43,165 bases of DNA, from assembly GCA_030040715.1 (NCBI GenBank), contig JASHTF010000335.1, forward strand, positions 1 through 43,165, in the 5' to 3' direction. Source of the stretch: Gammaproteobacteria bacterium (GTDB lineage: Bacteria; Pseudomonadota; Gammaproteobacteria; Steroidobacterales; Steroidobacteraceae). The notes beneath the pieces were generated by a model that was given only the letters and a program-made list of their open reading frames with translations, did not search any database and was not told the origin of the DNA. How positions within the stretch are numbered: position 1 is the first letter of the stretch; each line of letters opens with the position of its first letter. Positions 24,471-32,887 of this stretch are shown here, piece after piece. A program made the position numbers and the translations under genes.

Positions 24471-25430
24471 ATGAAGCTCGTGGATCTGTCTCATACGATG
24501 AGCATGCACACGCCCGGCTGGGTGGGCTACGCCGGCAACAAGTTGTGGTATGCGCAGAATCTTCAGTCCGTCAGCATCGTGGCGCAGCGTATCGATACCG
24601 CGATGCACGTCGGTACTCACATCGACGGGGCGATGCATGCCACCGATGGGCGGTTCACGGGCGACATGGCCTCCTATGCGCTCGACTTCCTGGTCGGACC
24701 GGGCGCAATCGTCGACATCTCCCAACACCTCGACGACTGGGAGGTGATCACGCCCAAGATGATCACCTCGGCTGGTGTGAAGGTCGAGCGGGGCGACATC
24801 CTGATCCTCCATACCGGATATCACCGCTACTACCAGGACCAACCGCAACAGGACCTGGTGCGCTATTTCTGCATGCATCCGGGCGGGAAGTTGGAGCTGC
24901 TCGAGTGGATGCTCGACATGAAGATCAAATGGTTCGGCGTTGATGCCGGGTCAGGTGATCACCCCATGAACACGACGATCCGCTACATGCGTCGGGACCT
25001 GCGCAAGCAGTTCGAGAGCAAGGTGGGCATGAGCGTCGATGAGTTTTTCCCCCACTATGAATATCGGCACAAGCTATCCGGCCGTCTGGTTCGCAACAAC
25101 ATCTTTCCGTTCCACAACTATGCCTTCCAGGAGGGTCTGATCCACGCCGAGAACATCGGTGGCGAGATCGAGCATGTGCTCGATCAGCGCTGCATCATCG
25201 GGGCTTTTCCGTGGAAATTTGAAGGCCTGGAGTCCTGTCCCTGCCGGGTGATCGCGTTCTTCGACTGCGGTGAGATGCGGGTCGAGGAGTTACGGGGCGC
25301 GGCGCTGGAGAAGCTGGACCGAGAGGCGCGTGCTCACGGCGCTAAGGCGCAAGATTCCTCACCTCGCAGTAACCGAGATCGCGCAACTCGAAACCCGCGC
25401 CAGCGAGCGCGCGCGTCGCGCTCGAAATGA
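24471..25430 (+). CDS. Cyclase-family metal-dependent hydrolase (kynurenine formamidase-like fold)
   Basis: 319 residues. The metal-binding motif HVGTHIDGAMH gives His46, His50, Asp52 and His56, the signature of PF04199 (kynurenine formamidase, isatin hydrolase and polyketide-cyclase-like proteins). Further family elements are VDISQHL (about 81-87), ILILHTGYHRYYQ and FGVDAGSGDHPMNTT (about 155-169). These enzymes open or close amide or lactam-type rings with water. An AAGGAG ribosome site precedes the ATG. The last 30 residues are an unusual Arg/Ser-rich tail; they lie in the 89-bp tail-to-tail overlap with the next gene and look like read-through into its antisense strand. The substrate is unknown, but a ring-opening role fits the catabolic setting. 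Confidence 0.9.
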   Translation: MKLVDLSHTMSMHTPGWVGYAGNKLWYAQNLQSVSIVAQRIDTAMHVGTHIDGAMHATDGRFTGDMASYALDFLVGPGAIVDISQHLDDWEVITPKMITSAGVKVERGDILILHTGYHRYYQDQPQQDLVRYFCMHPGGKLELLEWMLDMKIKWFGVDAGSGDHPMNTTIRYMRRDLRKQFESKVGMSVDEFFPHYEYRHKLSGRLVRNNIFPFHNYAFQEGLIHAENIGGEIEHVLDQRCIIGAFPWKFEGLESCPCRVIAFFDCGEMRVEELRGAALEKLDREARAHGAKAQDSSPRSNRDRATRNPRQRARASRSK

Positions 25431-26091
25431 CGATTCCACCCGGATCCGCCAAGCGCTGCAGTCGAGCGGCAAGCTCGGGGGTCTGCGCGCGCAGTGTGTG
25501 AGCGCGCACGCAGGCTTCACTCGCGGAGATACCGACCTCGACGAGGCCGCTCGCTATACCAATCCGGACGGTAACGGGAGCTCCCGCCGTGGCCTCGAGC
25601 GTCTCCACCCCGGCACAGATCTCGAGAGCGGCGCGCACCGCCCGCTCGGCGTCATCTTGCTCCACCTCGGGATAGCCGAAGAACGCGATCAGGCCATCCT
25701 CCAGAAGTCTGGCCAGGAAGCCGTTGTACGCACGAATGACGCCGCCGCAGGTCAACTGAACGTCACGCGCAAGCGCACGCGCGCGCTCCGGGTCGAGCCG
25801 GCTCGCAAGTACATCGGCATCCGTCATGCGACAAACCAACACCGTGAGCAGCTGTTGGGCAGTGCGGGCCGAGCCATCGGACCCCGGCAGGTCGAGGTCA
25901 GCCTGCAGCGTTGCATCCAAGCGCGTGATGGCATGCAGTATTTTGCGACGATGACCGAGCGAAACCCCGATCTTCTCGAGGTCGGCATCGCTCAAATGCG
26001 GCAGCACCGAGCGGTCGATGTCGTTCCTGCGGAAGCACCCCGCGAGCTCGATCAGTCCCAACGACTCGAGCCATTCCTCTACACTGTCCAT
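25342..26091 (-). CDS. Truncated SAM-domain plus class III nucleotide cyclase-like protein, likely inactive
   Basis: 249 residues from the ATG at 26091 with a GAAGGA ribosome site. An N-terminal SAM domain (VEEWLESLGLIELAGCFRRNDI to GHRRKIL, about 4-52) is followed by a class III adenylate/guanylate cyclase homology domain (about 80-245; FFGYPEVEQDDAERAVRAAL and VRIGIASGLVEVG are clear). In the family this pair normally continues into an AAA-type ATPase and TPRs of several hundred residues; here the protein stops right after the cyclase domain. The first metal-binding Asp (LFCDLVGST in relatives) is Arg88, and the conserved Asn before AARLQ is Glu206, while Asp132 and Arg210 remain. Catalysis is therefore doubtful; it may be a decaying or regulatory-only protein. 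Confidence 0.82.
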   Translation of the reverse strand: MDSVEEWLESLGLIELAGCFRRNDIDRSVLPHLSDADLEKIGVSLGHRRKILHAITRLDATLQADLDLPGSDGSARTAQQLLTVLVCRMTDADVLASRLDPERARALARDVQLTCGGVIRAYNGFLARLLEDGLIAFFGYPEVEQDDAERAVRAALEICAGVETLEATAGAPVTVRIGIASGLVEVGISASEACVRAHTLRAQTPELAARLQRLADPGGIVISSATRALAGAGFELRDLGYCEVRNLAP

Positions 26092-26109
26092 CCGTCCTTC
26101 TCGGTTTGA

Positions 26110-26685
26110 ATGAGAGAGCGAGCGTCGCGCATGAAAATAATACCCGATAAATCTACCGACAATTACCAGCCAGCCGATGTTCTCGACAAGATCCGTGCCC
26201 GCAGGGGCGCGGCGGGCCTGCTGAATGTGGATCGCATGCTGCTGCACAGTCCGCCGCTGGCGGAGGGCTGGAATACATTGATCGGCAAAATGCGCCGCGA
26301 GCTGCTGCTTCCCGCCAAGCTACGTGAATTGGCGATGTGTAGCGTCGCGATTCTCAATGGTGCCGAGTATGAGATGCATCATCACCTGCCGCTTTGGATC
26401 GAGAGCGGCGCGAGTGCGGGGCAAGTCGCTGCCCTGCAGCGCTTGCGGCAAAATCACGATTGGTCCGAACACGATTGGTCCGAATTCGATGCGGTCGAGC
26501 GCGCCGTCATTCGGCTGACCATTGAGATGACGCAGCAGGTTACGGTAGCGGACGAGACGCTCAGCGCGGCACGCCGCGCCGTCACGAGCGACAGGGCGCT
26601 GGTCGAGCTCATCGGCGTGATCGCCACCTACAACATGGTATCGAGATTTCTGGTGGCGACCGGCGTAGAGATCGAGACACCGTAG
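26110..26685 (+). CDS. Carboxymuconolactone decarboxylase / AhpD-like protein
   Basis: 191 residues from ATG 26110; ATG 26131 (MKIIPDKS) is an equally possible start. The helical CMD-type core is recognisable: LLHSPPLAEGWNTLIGKMRRELLLPAKLRELAMCSVAILNGAEYEMHHHLPLW (about 43-95), then AVERAVIRLTIEMTQQVTVADETLSAARRAVTSDRALVELIGVIATYNMVSRFLVATGVEIE (about 128-189). The redox-active CxxC of AhpD peroxidases is absent, and the position carries GAEYEMHHH, as in the non-redox CMD-like proteins of catabolic clusters. Within it, HDWSE is duplicated by a 15-bp tandem repeat. It is divergent from the SAM/cyclase gene and convergent with the Mo-hydroxylase operon. Confidence 0.85.
   Translation: MRERASRMKIIPDKSTDNYQPADVLDKIRARRGAAGLLNVDRMLLHSPPLAEGWNTLIGKMRRELLLPAKLRELAMCSVAILNGAEYEMHHHLPLWIESGASAGQVAALQRLRQNHDWSEHDWSEFDAVERAVIRLTIEMTQQVTVADETLSAARRAVTSDRALVELIGVIATYNMVSRFLVATGVEIETP
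26455..26484 (+). repeat. 15-bp tandem duplication inside the CMD-like gene
   Basis: The 15-base unit CACGATTGGTCCGAA occurs twice back to back (26455-26469 and 26470-26484), with no mismatch. It encodes HDWSE-HDWSE in frame, so it lengthens a loop without breaking the gene. It looks like a recent slippage duplication. Confidence 0.95.
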
Positions 26686-26692
26686 CTTCACC

Positions 26693-28993
26693 CTAGCCCG
26701 GAGCAGCCTCGCCGGCCTCAGCAATGGCCTGCCACACACGCATCGGCGACAGGGGCAGCGATGTGATGCGAACGTTCAGCGGTCGCAGCGCAGCCGCGAC
26801 TGCGTTTGCTATGGCGCCGGCGACGCCCACGATGCCGCCCTCGCCGGCCCCCTTGATCCCGAGCGGGTTGGTTGCCGCACGCTTGTCACCGTAGCTCCTG
26901 CCGCGGATGACCGGAAAGTCCGTCGCCGTCGGAACGAGGTAATCGGCCAGCGTGACGGTCAGGATTTGGCCGTCTTCGTCGTACACCAGATGATCCAGAA
27001 ACACACCGCCAAGTCCCTGGACGATAGCGCCGATGAGCTGGCCGTGTACGACCATGGGATTGATGGCGTTGCCGATATCCTCGCTGCCGTAGTAGTCGAG
27101 AACCTCGACGACGCCGGTCCTCGCGTCAACGGCGACGTGTGCCGCATGGGTGCCGTAACTGAAGGTCAATCCCTGGCCGAGGTAGTTTCCTCGGCCCTCG
27201 ATCCTCTTGCCCCGCTTTGCGGCTTGCACCGCGATGTCGGCGAGGTCGAGGAGCACGCTGCCGTCCCGCGAGCGCACCGCCCCACCGCGCCACTGCAGCT
27301 CGTTTGCCGTGCCGCCGCCTGTCGACCTGCAGAAGCGCAGCAGCTGATCGATGAAGTCCTGCACCCCGGCGATCACGGCGTTACCGCCCTTGATGGCGCC
27401 CCGACTCGCAAACGTTCCAAAGCCCTCTTCGAGGTTCTCGGTGGACGCGTTGTGCAGGATCACGCGCGCGAGATCGACGCCGAGCTCGTCCGCGGCCAGT
27501 TGTGTCAGTGTCGTCGTCAGTCCCTGCCCCACGGTGCAGCAACCGGTATGCACCGACACCCGGCCATCGGCTTCGAGAATGACACGCGAATTCTCGCGCG
27601 CTCCAGCGCCCGACGCCTCTACGAAACAGCACAGTCCGACCCCATGTCTCCTGCCATCGATTTCCTGCCCATTGATCCCGACGAGCTGCGGGTAATCAAT
27701 CGCAGCGAGCACGCGTTCCAGGTCTGCGGGGTAGTCGCCGGTGTCGTAGATGGGCGGCTGCTCAAACGGGACCAGCTTGCCCGGCGAATAAGGCAACTCG
27801 GACTCTTTAATCAGATTCATGCGTCTGAAGTCGGCGGCATCGACGCCGAGATCATCCGCCGCCATGTCCATGAGCCGTTCGCGAAAGAAATTGGCCTCGA
27901 ACCGCCCCGGTCCGCGGTAGGTACCCACCGGGGTCTTGTTCGAATGAAACACCGCTACATGAAACTCCACCGCCGGAATCCGGTATGGGCCGACGAGGAA
28001 CATCGCAGCGCGGGACGGAACGATGCCGCCGTTGGTGCGCGTGTATGCTCCCATGTCGGCGAAGAGATAGGCGCGCATCCCCAGGAGCTTGCCCTGTGGC
28101 GTACACGCAATCTCGAGGTCGCAGGTGATCTCGCGCGAGTGATTGGTCGTCATGAGATGCTCTCTGCGATCCTCGATCCATTTCACCGGCCGACCGATCT
28201 GCTTGCTGACATAGGGAACCAGGAGATCCTCCGGATAGAGCTCGCCGCGGACACCAAACGAGCCGCCGATATCGGTTGCCATCATTTGCACCTGATCGGC
28301 TCGAAGCCCGAGCGCTGCGGCGATCACTTTTCGATTGAACCAAAGGACCTTGGTCGAGCCCCAGATACGCAGGGTCGCCTCGCGGGCGTCCCACGTTGCA
28401 ACCAGGCCGCGTGTCTCCATCGGCAGAGCGGTCTGACGGTGACAATAAAGAGTCTCGCGCCGGCGGTAGGACGCGTCTCGAAAAGCGCGGGTGATATCGC
28501 CTTCAGCGACGCTGTACTGCGCCGCGACGTTGGTGCCGTTGGCCTCGAACAGCAGCGCGCTCGGCGCGGTTGCGGACTTCCAATCCACCACTGCCGGCAG
28601 CGCGTCGAACTCCACCGTGATTTTTTCCAGCGCGTCTTCCGCCAACTCCGGCGACTGCGCTACCACCACGGCGATCGCCTCGCCGACGAAGCGAACCTTG
28701 CCGCGGGCGATCGGGGGCTGCAGGAAGCGCTCCACTCCCTCTAGAGGCGCGAGACGAGTCGGAATACGAGGCAGGGAGTCGAAATCGCTACCCACATAGA
28801 CCGCGATGACGCCCGCCATCGAGCGGGCGCCATCCGCATCGATTCTGACGATCCGTCCGTGCGCGATCGGGCTTCTCAGCACGGCGAGGTAGACCATGCC
28901 CTCCAGAGAGACGTCATCGACGAAGGTCGCTTGGCCGCACAGCAAGCGACCGTCCTCGACGCGTTCCAGAGGCTGGCCCGCGAACCTATTCAT
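26693..28993 (-). CDS. Xanthine dehydrogenase-family Mo-cofactor subunit (CoxL-like), system A
   Basis: 766 residues, the size of CoxL-type large subunits. The hammerhead N-terminal domain (about 10-135; RSPIAHGRIVRID, FVGEAIAVVVA) is followed by the Mo-binding domains (DIGGSFGVRGELYPEDLLVPY about 241-261, TYRGPGR at 358-364, VGQGLTTTL about 488-496). The catalytic Glu718 lies in KGAGE near the end. The active-site loop reads TYRGPGR, not the VAYRCSFR of true CO dehydrogenase, so it hydroxylates another, probably (hetero)aromatic or aldehyde-type, substrate with water-derived oxygen. It is the last gene of the leftward seven-gene operon, 6 bp after the FeS subunit, with which it should form an LMS complex. 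Confidence 0.94.
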   Translation of the reverse strand: MNRFAGQPLERVEDGRLLCGQATFVDDVSLEGMVYLAVLRSPIAHGRIVRIDADGARSMAGVIAVYVGSDFDSLPRIPTRLAPLEGVERFLQPPIARGKVRFVGEAIAVVVAQSPELAEDALEKITVEFDALPAVVDWKSATAPSALLFEANGTNVAAQYSVAEGDITRAFRDASYRRRETLYCHRQTALPMETRGLVATWDAREATLRIWGSTKVLWFNRKVIAAALGLRADQVQMMATDIGGSFGVRGELYPEDLLVPYVSKQIGRPVKWIEDRREHLMTTNHSREITCDLEIACTPQGKLLGMRAYLFADMGAYTRTNGGIVPSRAAMFLVGPYRIPAVEFHVAVFHSNKTPVGTYRGPGRFEANFFRERLMDMAADDLGVDAADFRRMNLIKESELPYSPGKLVPFEQPPIYDTGDYPADLERVLAAIDYPQLVGINGQEIDGRRHGVGLCCFVEASGAGARENSRVILEADGRVSVHTGCCTVGQGLTTTLTQLAADELGVDLARVILHNASTENLEEGFGTFASRGAIKGGNAVIAGVQDFIDQLLRFCRSTGGGTANELQWRGGAVRSRDGSVLLDLADIAVQAAKRGKRIEGRGNYLGQGLTFSYGTHAAHVAVDARTGVVEVLDYYGSEDIGNAINPMVVHGQLIGAIVQGLGGVFLDHLVYDEDGQILTVTLADYLVPTATDFPVIRGRSYGDKRAATNPLGIKGAGEGGIVGVAGAIANAVAAALRPLNVRITSLPLSPMRVWQAIAEAGEAAPG

Positions 28994-28999
28994 CAGCCG

Positions 29000-29476
29000 T
29001 CAGTCATTGTTGTAGGAAGCGGCCGCTTCGAGTACCGCCTCGATGATCGGCAGGTAGCCGGTGCAGCGGCAAATATTACCGGCCAAAACCTCGCGGATGC
29101 GCTCCGCGCTCGCGTGCGGCTCTTCCTGCAGCAGCGCGTGCATCGTGGTCAGAATGCCGGGGGTACAGAATCCGCACTGCAGCGCGTGATGCTTGCGGAA
29201 TGCGCGTTGCAGCGGCGACAGGCCATCCGCAGCGGCCAACCCTTCGACCGTAATGATCTCGCTGCCGTCGGCCTGTGCGGCGAACATCAGGCACGAGCGC
29301 ACGGCGGCGCCATTCACGATGATGGTGCAGGCACCGCACACGCCATGCTCGCAGCCCAGATGCGTACCCGTCAGCTGCAAGTGGCGGCGCAAGAATCCCG
29401 CCAGCGTCAGGCGCGGCTCGACCGTGGCCGTGACCTGCTGCCGGTTGACGGTCAGGGTGATGGCGACGTCAGTCAT
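29000..29476 (-). CDS. [2Fe-2S] subunit of Mo hydroxylase (CoxS-like), system A
   Basis: 158 residues from the ATG at 29476. The plant-type ferredoxin domain binds the first cluster through Cys42, Cys47, Cys50 and Cys62 (GCEHGVCGACT). The helical C-terminal domain binds the second through Cys101, Cys104, Cys136 and Cys138 (CGFC and CRC). All eight ligands are present. It passes electrons from the Mo centre to the FAD subunit. The start overlaps the FAD-subunit stop by 8 bases, and the Mo subunit follows after 6 bases, so the order is FAD-FeS-Mo, as in cox operons. Confidence 0.95.
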   Translation of the reverse strand: MTDVAITLTVNRQQVTATVEPRLTLAGFLRRHLQLTGTHLGCEHGVCGACTIIVNGAAVRSCLMFAAQADGSEIITVEGLAAADGLSPLQRAFRKHHALQCGFCTPGILTTMHALLQEEPHASAERIREVLAGNICRCTGYLPIIEAVLEAAASYNND

Positions 29477-30335
29477 GATGGGACGGATCGTGCAGCGAGG
29501 CCCGCAACGCGCGCTCGAGCAAAACCGCGAGCACGGCACTGCGATAGGCCGAGGTGGCATGCAGGTCGGTCGGCGGTGCCGTCACATCCCGGATCGTTCT
29601 CGCGACGCTGCGAATGATCTCGTCAGTGATTTTCCGGTCCTCGAGTGCGGCTTCGATCTGTGGCACGCGGATTGCCGTCTCAGCGACCCCGAACACTCCG
29701 ACGTGAGGATCGCGGCAGCAACCCCCCGCCTCATCCCAGTAGAGCGCACACCCCGCGAGCGCGAAATCGCCCTGGCGACGCGCCAGCTCCTGAAAGCCAT
29801 AGCGGCGTTCCGGTCGCCAAGTCGGCAGTCGTATCGAAATCAGCAGCTCGTCGGGCTCGAGCGCAGTAGTAAAGACACTGCGGAAGAATTCGCGCGCCGC
29901 GATGATGCGCCGTCCGCGCAGGCTCATGACCTCGAACTCTGCCGCGCAGGTCACGGCGATGGCCGGCATCTCGGCTGCCGGGTCCGCATGGCAGCAGCTC
30001 CCGCCGACGGTGCCGCGATTGCGGATCTGGTAGTGCGCCGTGTGCCTGACTGCTTCCCTGAGGAGCGGGTGATGCTCCCCGAGCCGGGCATCGGACAGAA
30101 TTTCGCACCAACGCGTCAGCGCGCCGATCCTGATGCCATCCGACTCAACCTTGATCCCGCGCAGCTCGATCAGCCGAGAAAGATCGACGAGACGTTTCGG
30201 GGTGACCAACCGCAGGGCCAGCAGAGGTACCAGACTCTGGCCGCCGGCGATCGGCCTGACCTCGTCACCGGCCAGAAGGGACAGGGCCTCGTTGAGCGAC
30301 TCCGGACGGGAATATTCAAACGGCGCGGGCTTCAT
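29469..30335 (-). CDS. FAD-binding subunit of Mo hydroxylase (CoxM-like), system A
   Basis: 288 residues from the ATG at 30335. Two FAD-binding signatures of the medium subunit are clear: AGGQSLVPLLALR (30-42) and TVGGSCCHADPAAEMP (109-124). Between them IGALTRWCEI (70-79) and, later, the C-terminal CO-dehydrogenase flavoprotein domain (about 175-285) complete the pattern. It accepts electrons from the FeS subunit and passes them to an unknown acceptor. The gene begins 1 bp after the MFS-transporter stop and has no strong ribosome site of its own, so it is probably translated by coupling. Confidence 0.93.
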   Translation of the reverse strand: MKPAPFEYSRPESLNEALSLLAGDEVRPIAGGQSLVPLLALRLVTPKRLVDLSRLIELRGIKVESDGIRIGALTRWCEILSDARLGEHHPLLREAVRHTAHYQIRNRGTVGGSCCHADPAAEMPAIAVTCAAEFEVMSLRGRRIIAAREFFRSVFTTALEPDELLISIRLPTWRPERRYGFQELARRQGDFALAGCALYWDEAGGCCRDPHVGVFGVAETAIRVPQIEAALEDRKITDEIIRSVARTIRDVTAPPTDLHATSAYRSAVLAVLLERALRASLHDPSHHD

Positions 30336-30336
30336 C

Positions 30337-31686
30337 CTATTCGAGCGTCGCACCCCGGGTCTCGGGGCCGGCGGCAGCGAGCCACAGGTTCGCTACCACG
30401 ACCAATGCGGTAGCGACGATGAAGGTGTTCGTCAGCCCCAGCACCGGCCAGAGCCAGGCGCCGAAGATTGCCGGCACCATTCCGACTGCCAGACGACTGG
30501 CCGTGGAGGCCCAGCCGAAGCCCGTGCCGCGCAATAAGGTCGGGTACACCTCGGGAGCATAGCAGTAGACCGCCGGAATGGTGAGCTCGTTCATGAAACC
30601 AAACAGCAGCAGCCACCACCGCGCCACTCCGGGTTTCGTGATGACTAGAGTGAATATCACGATTGCTACGCCCGTCAGTATTCCGGGAATGATGATCACC
30701 CACTTGCGCCCGACCTGCTCGACCAGCCAGGCGGCGAGCAGCGTCGCGACGATGCCGATGGCGGTGACGGAGATAGTGAATAGATAGGCGCGGTATATCC
30801 CGTAGCCGCTGCTGACCAGGATTTGCGGCAGCCAGGTGAGCACGCCGAAATACAGCAGCAGGTTGGCGATCATGATGCCCCATACCGCCAGCGTCACGCG
30901 CCAGTTCCAGCTCCAGATGCGCTCGAACATGCGGAAGAACTGCCCGAATGAGGCCGCGGTGGTGTCGGCGTCGGGGAAACTCATGACGCTGACGGCGGCG
31001 CCGGTCCGTCGCGCGAGATCCTCGACCACCGCTCGCGCCTCGGCCTTGCGTCCGCGCCGCATCAGGTACAGAGGCGACTCCGGTATCGACGACAGCGCCC
31101 AGAATACCAGCAGCGCCGGAATGCCCATGACCAGGAGCAGCAGGCGCCAACTGTCGTAGCGAAGCAGCATGATGGCGAGCAGACCGTTGAGCGTCCCGCC
31201 GATGGGCCACCACACATCCATGGCCGTGAGCATCATGCCGCGGCGAGCGCGCGGCATGAATTCGGCGACCAGGGAATAGGCGACGGGAATACACCCGCCC
31301 AACCCGACGCCGGTGATGAAGCGTGCGACCAGAAGCAGCGAGTAGCTGGGTGCCAGCGCGCTCAGGATCGAGAAGATGCTGTAATTCAACAGCGTCCAGA
31401 GAAACGCCCGTCGTCGCCCCACGATGTCGGCCAGCGTCCCCCAGACAAACGCTCCGAGCGCCATGCCAATCAGGCCGCTCGACCCGAGCCAGCCGAGTTG
31501 CGTGTCGTTCAGATGCCATGCCGAGCGGCCCAGAAGCGGAAACAGGTACGCCGGTAGCAGCACATCCCAGGCGTCGAACATGTAGGCAAGGCCGCCGATC
31601 AGGAAGATTCTGCCCTGCACGCTCCATCGGAACGGCAGCTCCTGGACCAGTTGGTCGGCCTGCGTGACGCTCGGTGCTCCGATCAA
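30337..31686 (-). CDS. MFS transporter (SV2/AAHS-like metabolite porter)
   Basis: 449 residues with 12 predicted membrane segments. The signature loop GTLADIVGRRRAF (about 82-94) between helices 2 and 3, GFDAWD-like YMFDAWDVLLPAYLFPLLG in helix 1, and PRARRGMMLTAMDVWWPIGG in helix 5 are typical of proton-coupled organic-acid and aromatic-acid porters. The start is TTG at 31686; no ATG is available near the first helix. It sits between the exported protein (10 bp upstream) and the system A hydroxylase (1 bp downstream), so it very likely imports the substrate of, or exports a product from, the hydroxylases in the same operon. Confidence 0.9.
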   Translation of the reverse strand: MIGAPSVTQADQLVQELPFRWSVQGRIFLIGGLAYMFDAWDVLLPAYLFPLLGRSAWHLNDTQLGWLGSSGLIGMALGAFVWGTLADIVGRRRAFLWTLLNYSIFSILSALAPSYSLLLVARFITGVGLGGCIPVAYSLVAEFMPRARRGMMLTAMDVWWPIGGTLNGLLAIMLLRYDSWRLLLLVMGIPALLVFWALSSIPESPLYLMRRGRKAEARAVVEDLARRTGAAVSVMSFPDADTTAASFGQFFRMFERIWSWNWRVTLAVWGIMIANLLLYFGVLTWLPQILVSSGYGIYRAYLFTISVTAIGIVATLLAAWLVEQVGRKWVIIIPGILTGVAIVIFTLVITKPGVARWWLLLFGFMNELTIPAVYCYAPEVYPTLLRGTGFGWASTASRLAVGMVPAIFGAWLWPVLGLTNTFIVATALVVVANLWLAAAGPETRGATLE

Positions 31687-31696
31687 TGGGTCGCGC

Positions 31697-32860
31697 CTAG
31701 TTGGTATTCTTGTAGCCGCTGTGATCGATTTCCGGCTGATGAATTACTCCGCCCAGCCCGGCGATCGCCGGTGTCGCGACGATGGTGCCGCTTTCCCTGG
31801 CGATGAAGGCGGGAACCGCCTCCAGGCGATAAGTGGTCGAGATCATGCGATTCTGACCGGTGGCTGGATCCGGATCGGCATCGGCCATCTTCTTGAGCGC
31901 GTGATAGATCCCGATGGAGTCGGCACCGTTCGCTGGCCGCGCGGTGTACATGTAGGCGAAGTTCTTCCAGTCGATGAAGCCGCCCCAATAACCGATCAGC
32001 CTGCCCCCGGGCTGGCTCTCGAAGCGCATGTGCGCCTTCCTCAGATCGACGTCGAAGTAGAACGGCATCTCGGCCTCGAGATACACGTCCTGCGGTTCGA
32101 CCGTGAGCACACCGCTGCGGATCCGTCCGTGCAGCACGCTGTGCGACCGTGGGCTCGGGTCGATGACGTAGGTCGAATCGCTCTTGATACCGCCCGAGGC
32201 GTCGCGCTCGAGATGCTCGAGCACCCGATCGACTGACACCGTCACCGGGCCGTCCTTGCCGAGATCGGCGCCGCTGATCTGTAGTGCCCAGGCGGGCGCC
32301 GAGTCGGTCATTACGTTCCACGACAGCTCTTCGGGATACGGCATCATCGGCGGCGTCGCATGAAACGAGTCGGTGCAGCCGACGGCTCGCCAGAGCTGAT
32401 CGTCGACCTTCTCATGCGTCTCGGGATCCTCGAACTTGTTGGCGGCTGGTCCACCGAGGTCGAAGCCGTAGGCGTACTTTCCGGTCACGGTCTCGATGTT
32501 GGGATCTGGTACCGCGTCGGGATAGTTGTACACGCTGACGTGCTTGCCGTTGACGACGGCGCGGTTGATGACTCTTTCATAGACCTTGGGATCGTACTCA
32601 CCGTCCGGAGAGGTAGCGAGTCGCGTCGCCTCCTCGCGTGAGTAGCCGATGTCCATGAGATCGCGGATTGCGAGGTTGAGTCCGCCGCCGTTCTTATTCA
32701 GCGGACAGTTGAGCTTGAAATCCTGCGCATGCGTCGCAGTCGCGAACCAGCTGATGATGTAGCCACGAGTCTCTGCCGAGGAAGGCGTCGTTGCCAGGCA
32801 CACGATCATCCCACCCAAGAGCGTCGCCAACCCGCGGTGCAACCGGGACATGGGTTCCAT
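31697..32860 (-). CDS. Exported protein of unknown function in Mo-hydroxylase operon
   Basis: 387 residues from ATG 32860; ATG 32851 gives a better ribosome site (GGA) and a 384-residue product. A signal peptide (about 5-29, ending PSSA) is followed by a soluble domain with two Cys, Cys52 in LNCP and Cys162 in RAVGC, that could form a disulfide. Notable segments are NYPDAVPDP (about 112-120), FEDPETHEKVDDQLWRAVGC (about 143-162) and FYFDVDLRKAHMRF. There is no haem motif (CxxCH) and no recognised enzyme signature, and I cannot name the family. From memory, proteins with a DNQLxRxxGC-like stretch occur near other catabolic clusters, but this is not firm. It lies between the fused hydroxylase and the transporter, suggesting a periplasmic role with the same substrate or electrons. 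Confidence 0.82.
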   Translation of the reverse strand: MEPMSRLHRGLATLLGGMIVCLATTPSSAETRGYIISWFATATHAQDFKLNCPLNKNGGGLNLAIRDLMDIGYSREEATRLATSPDGEYDPKVYERVINRAVVNGKHVSVYNYPDAVPDPNIETVTGKYAYGFDLGGPAANKFEDPETHEKVDDQLWRAVGCTDSFHATPPMMPYPEELSWNVMTDSAPAWALQISGADLGKDGPVTVSVDRVLEHLERDASGGIKSDSTYVIDPSPRSHSVLHGRIRSGVLTVEPQDVYLEAEMPFYFDVDLRKAHMRFESQPGGRLIGYWGGFIDWKNFAYMYTARPANGADSIGIYHALKKMADADPDPATGQNRMISTTYRLEAVPAFIARESGTIVATPAIAGLGGVIHQPEIDHSGYKNTN

Positions 32861-32887
32861 ACGTAGCGAAATATTATTCAGCTCGCA

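Noticed and set aside
26966-28744. A 592-codon open frame on the plus strand
   Set aside because: Antisense to the system A Mo subunit; composition rich in His/Arg/Asp and no family signature.
26693-28993. True aerobic CO dehydrogenase (coxL)
   Set aside because: The active-site loop is TYRGPGR, not VAYRCSFR with the Cys that binds copper; the same holds for the system C (TYRSPGR) and system B (FRGFG) subunits.
30332-31627. A 431-codon minus-strand frame overlapping the transporter in another frame
   Set aside because: The MFS frame has hydrophobic helices and the GRRR loop; the alternative frame is Arg/His-rich and soluble-looking.
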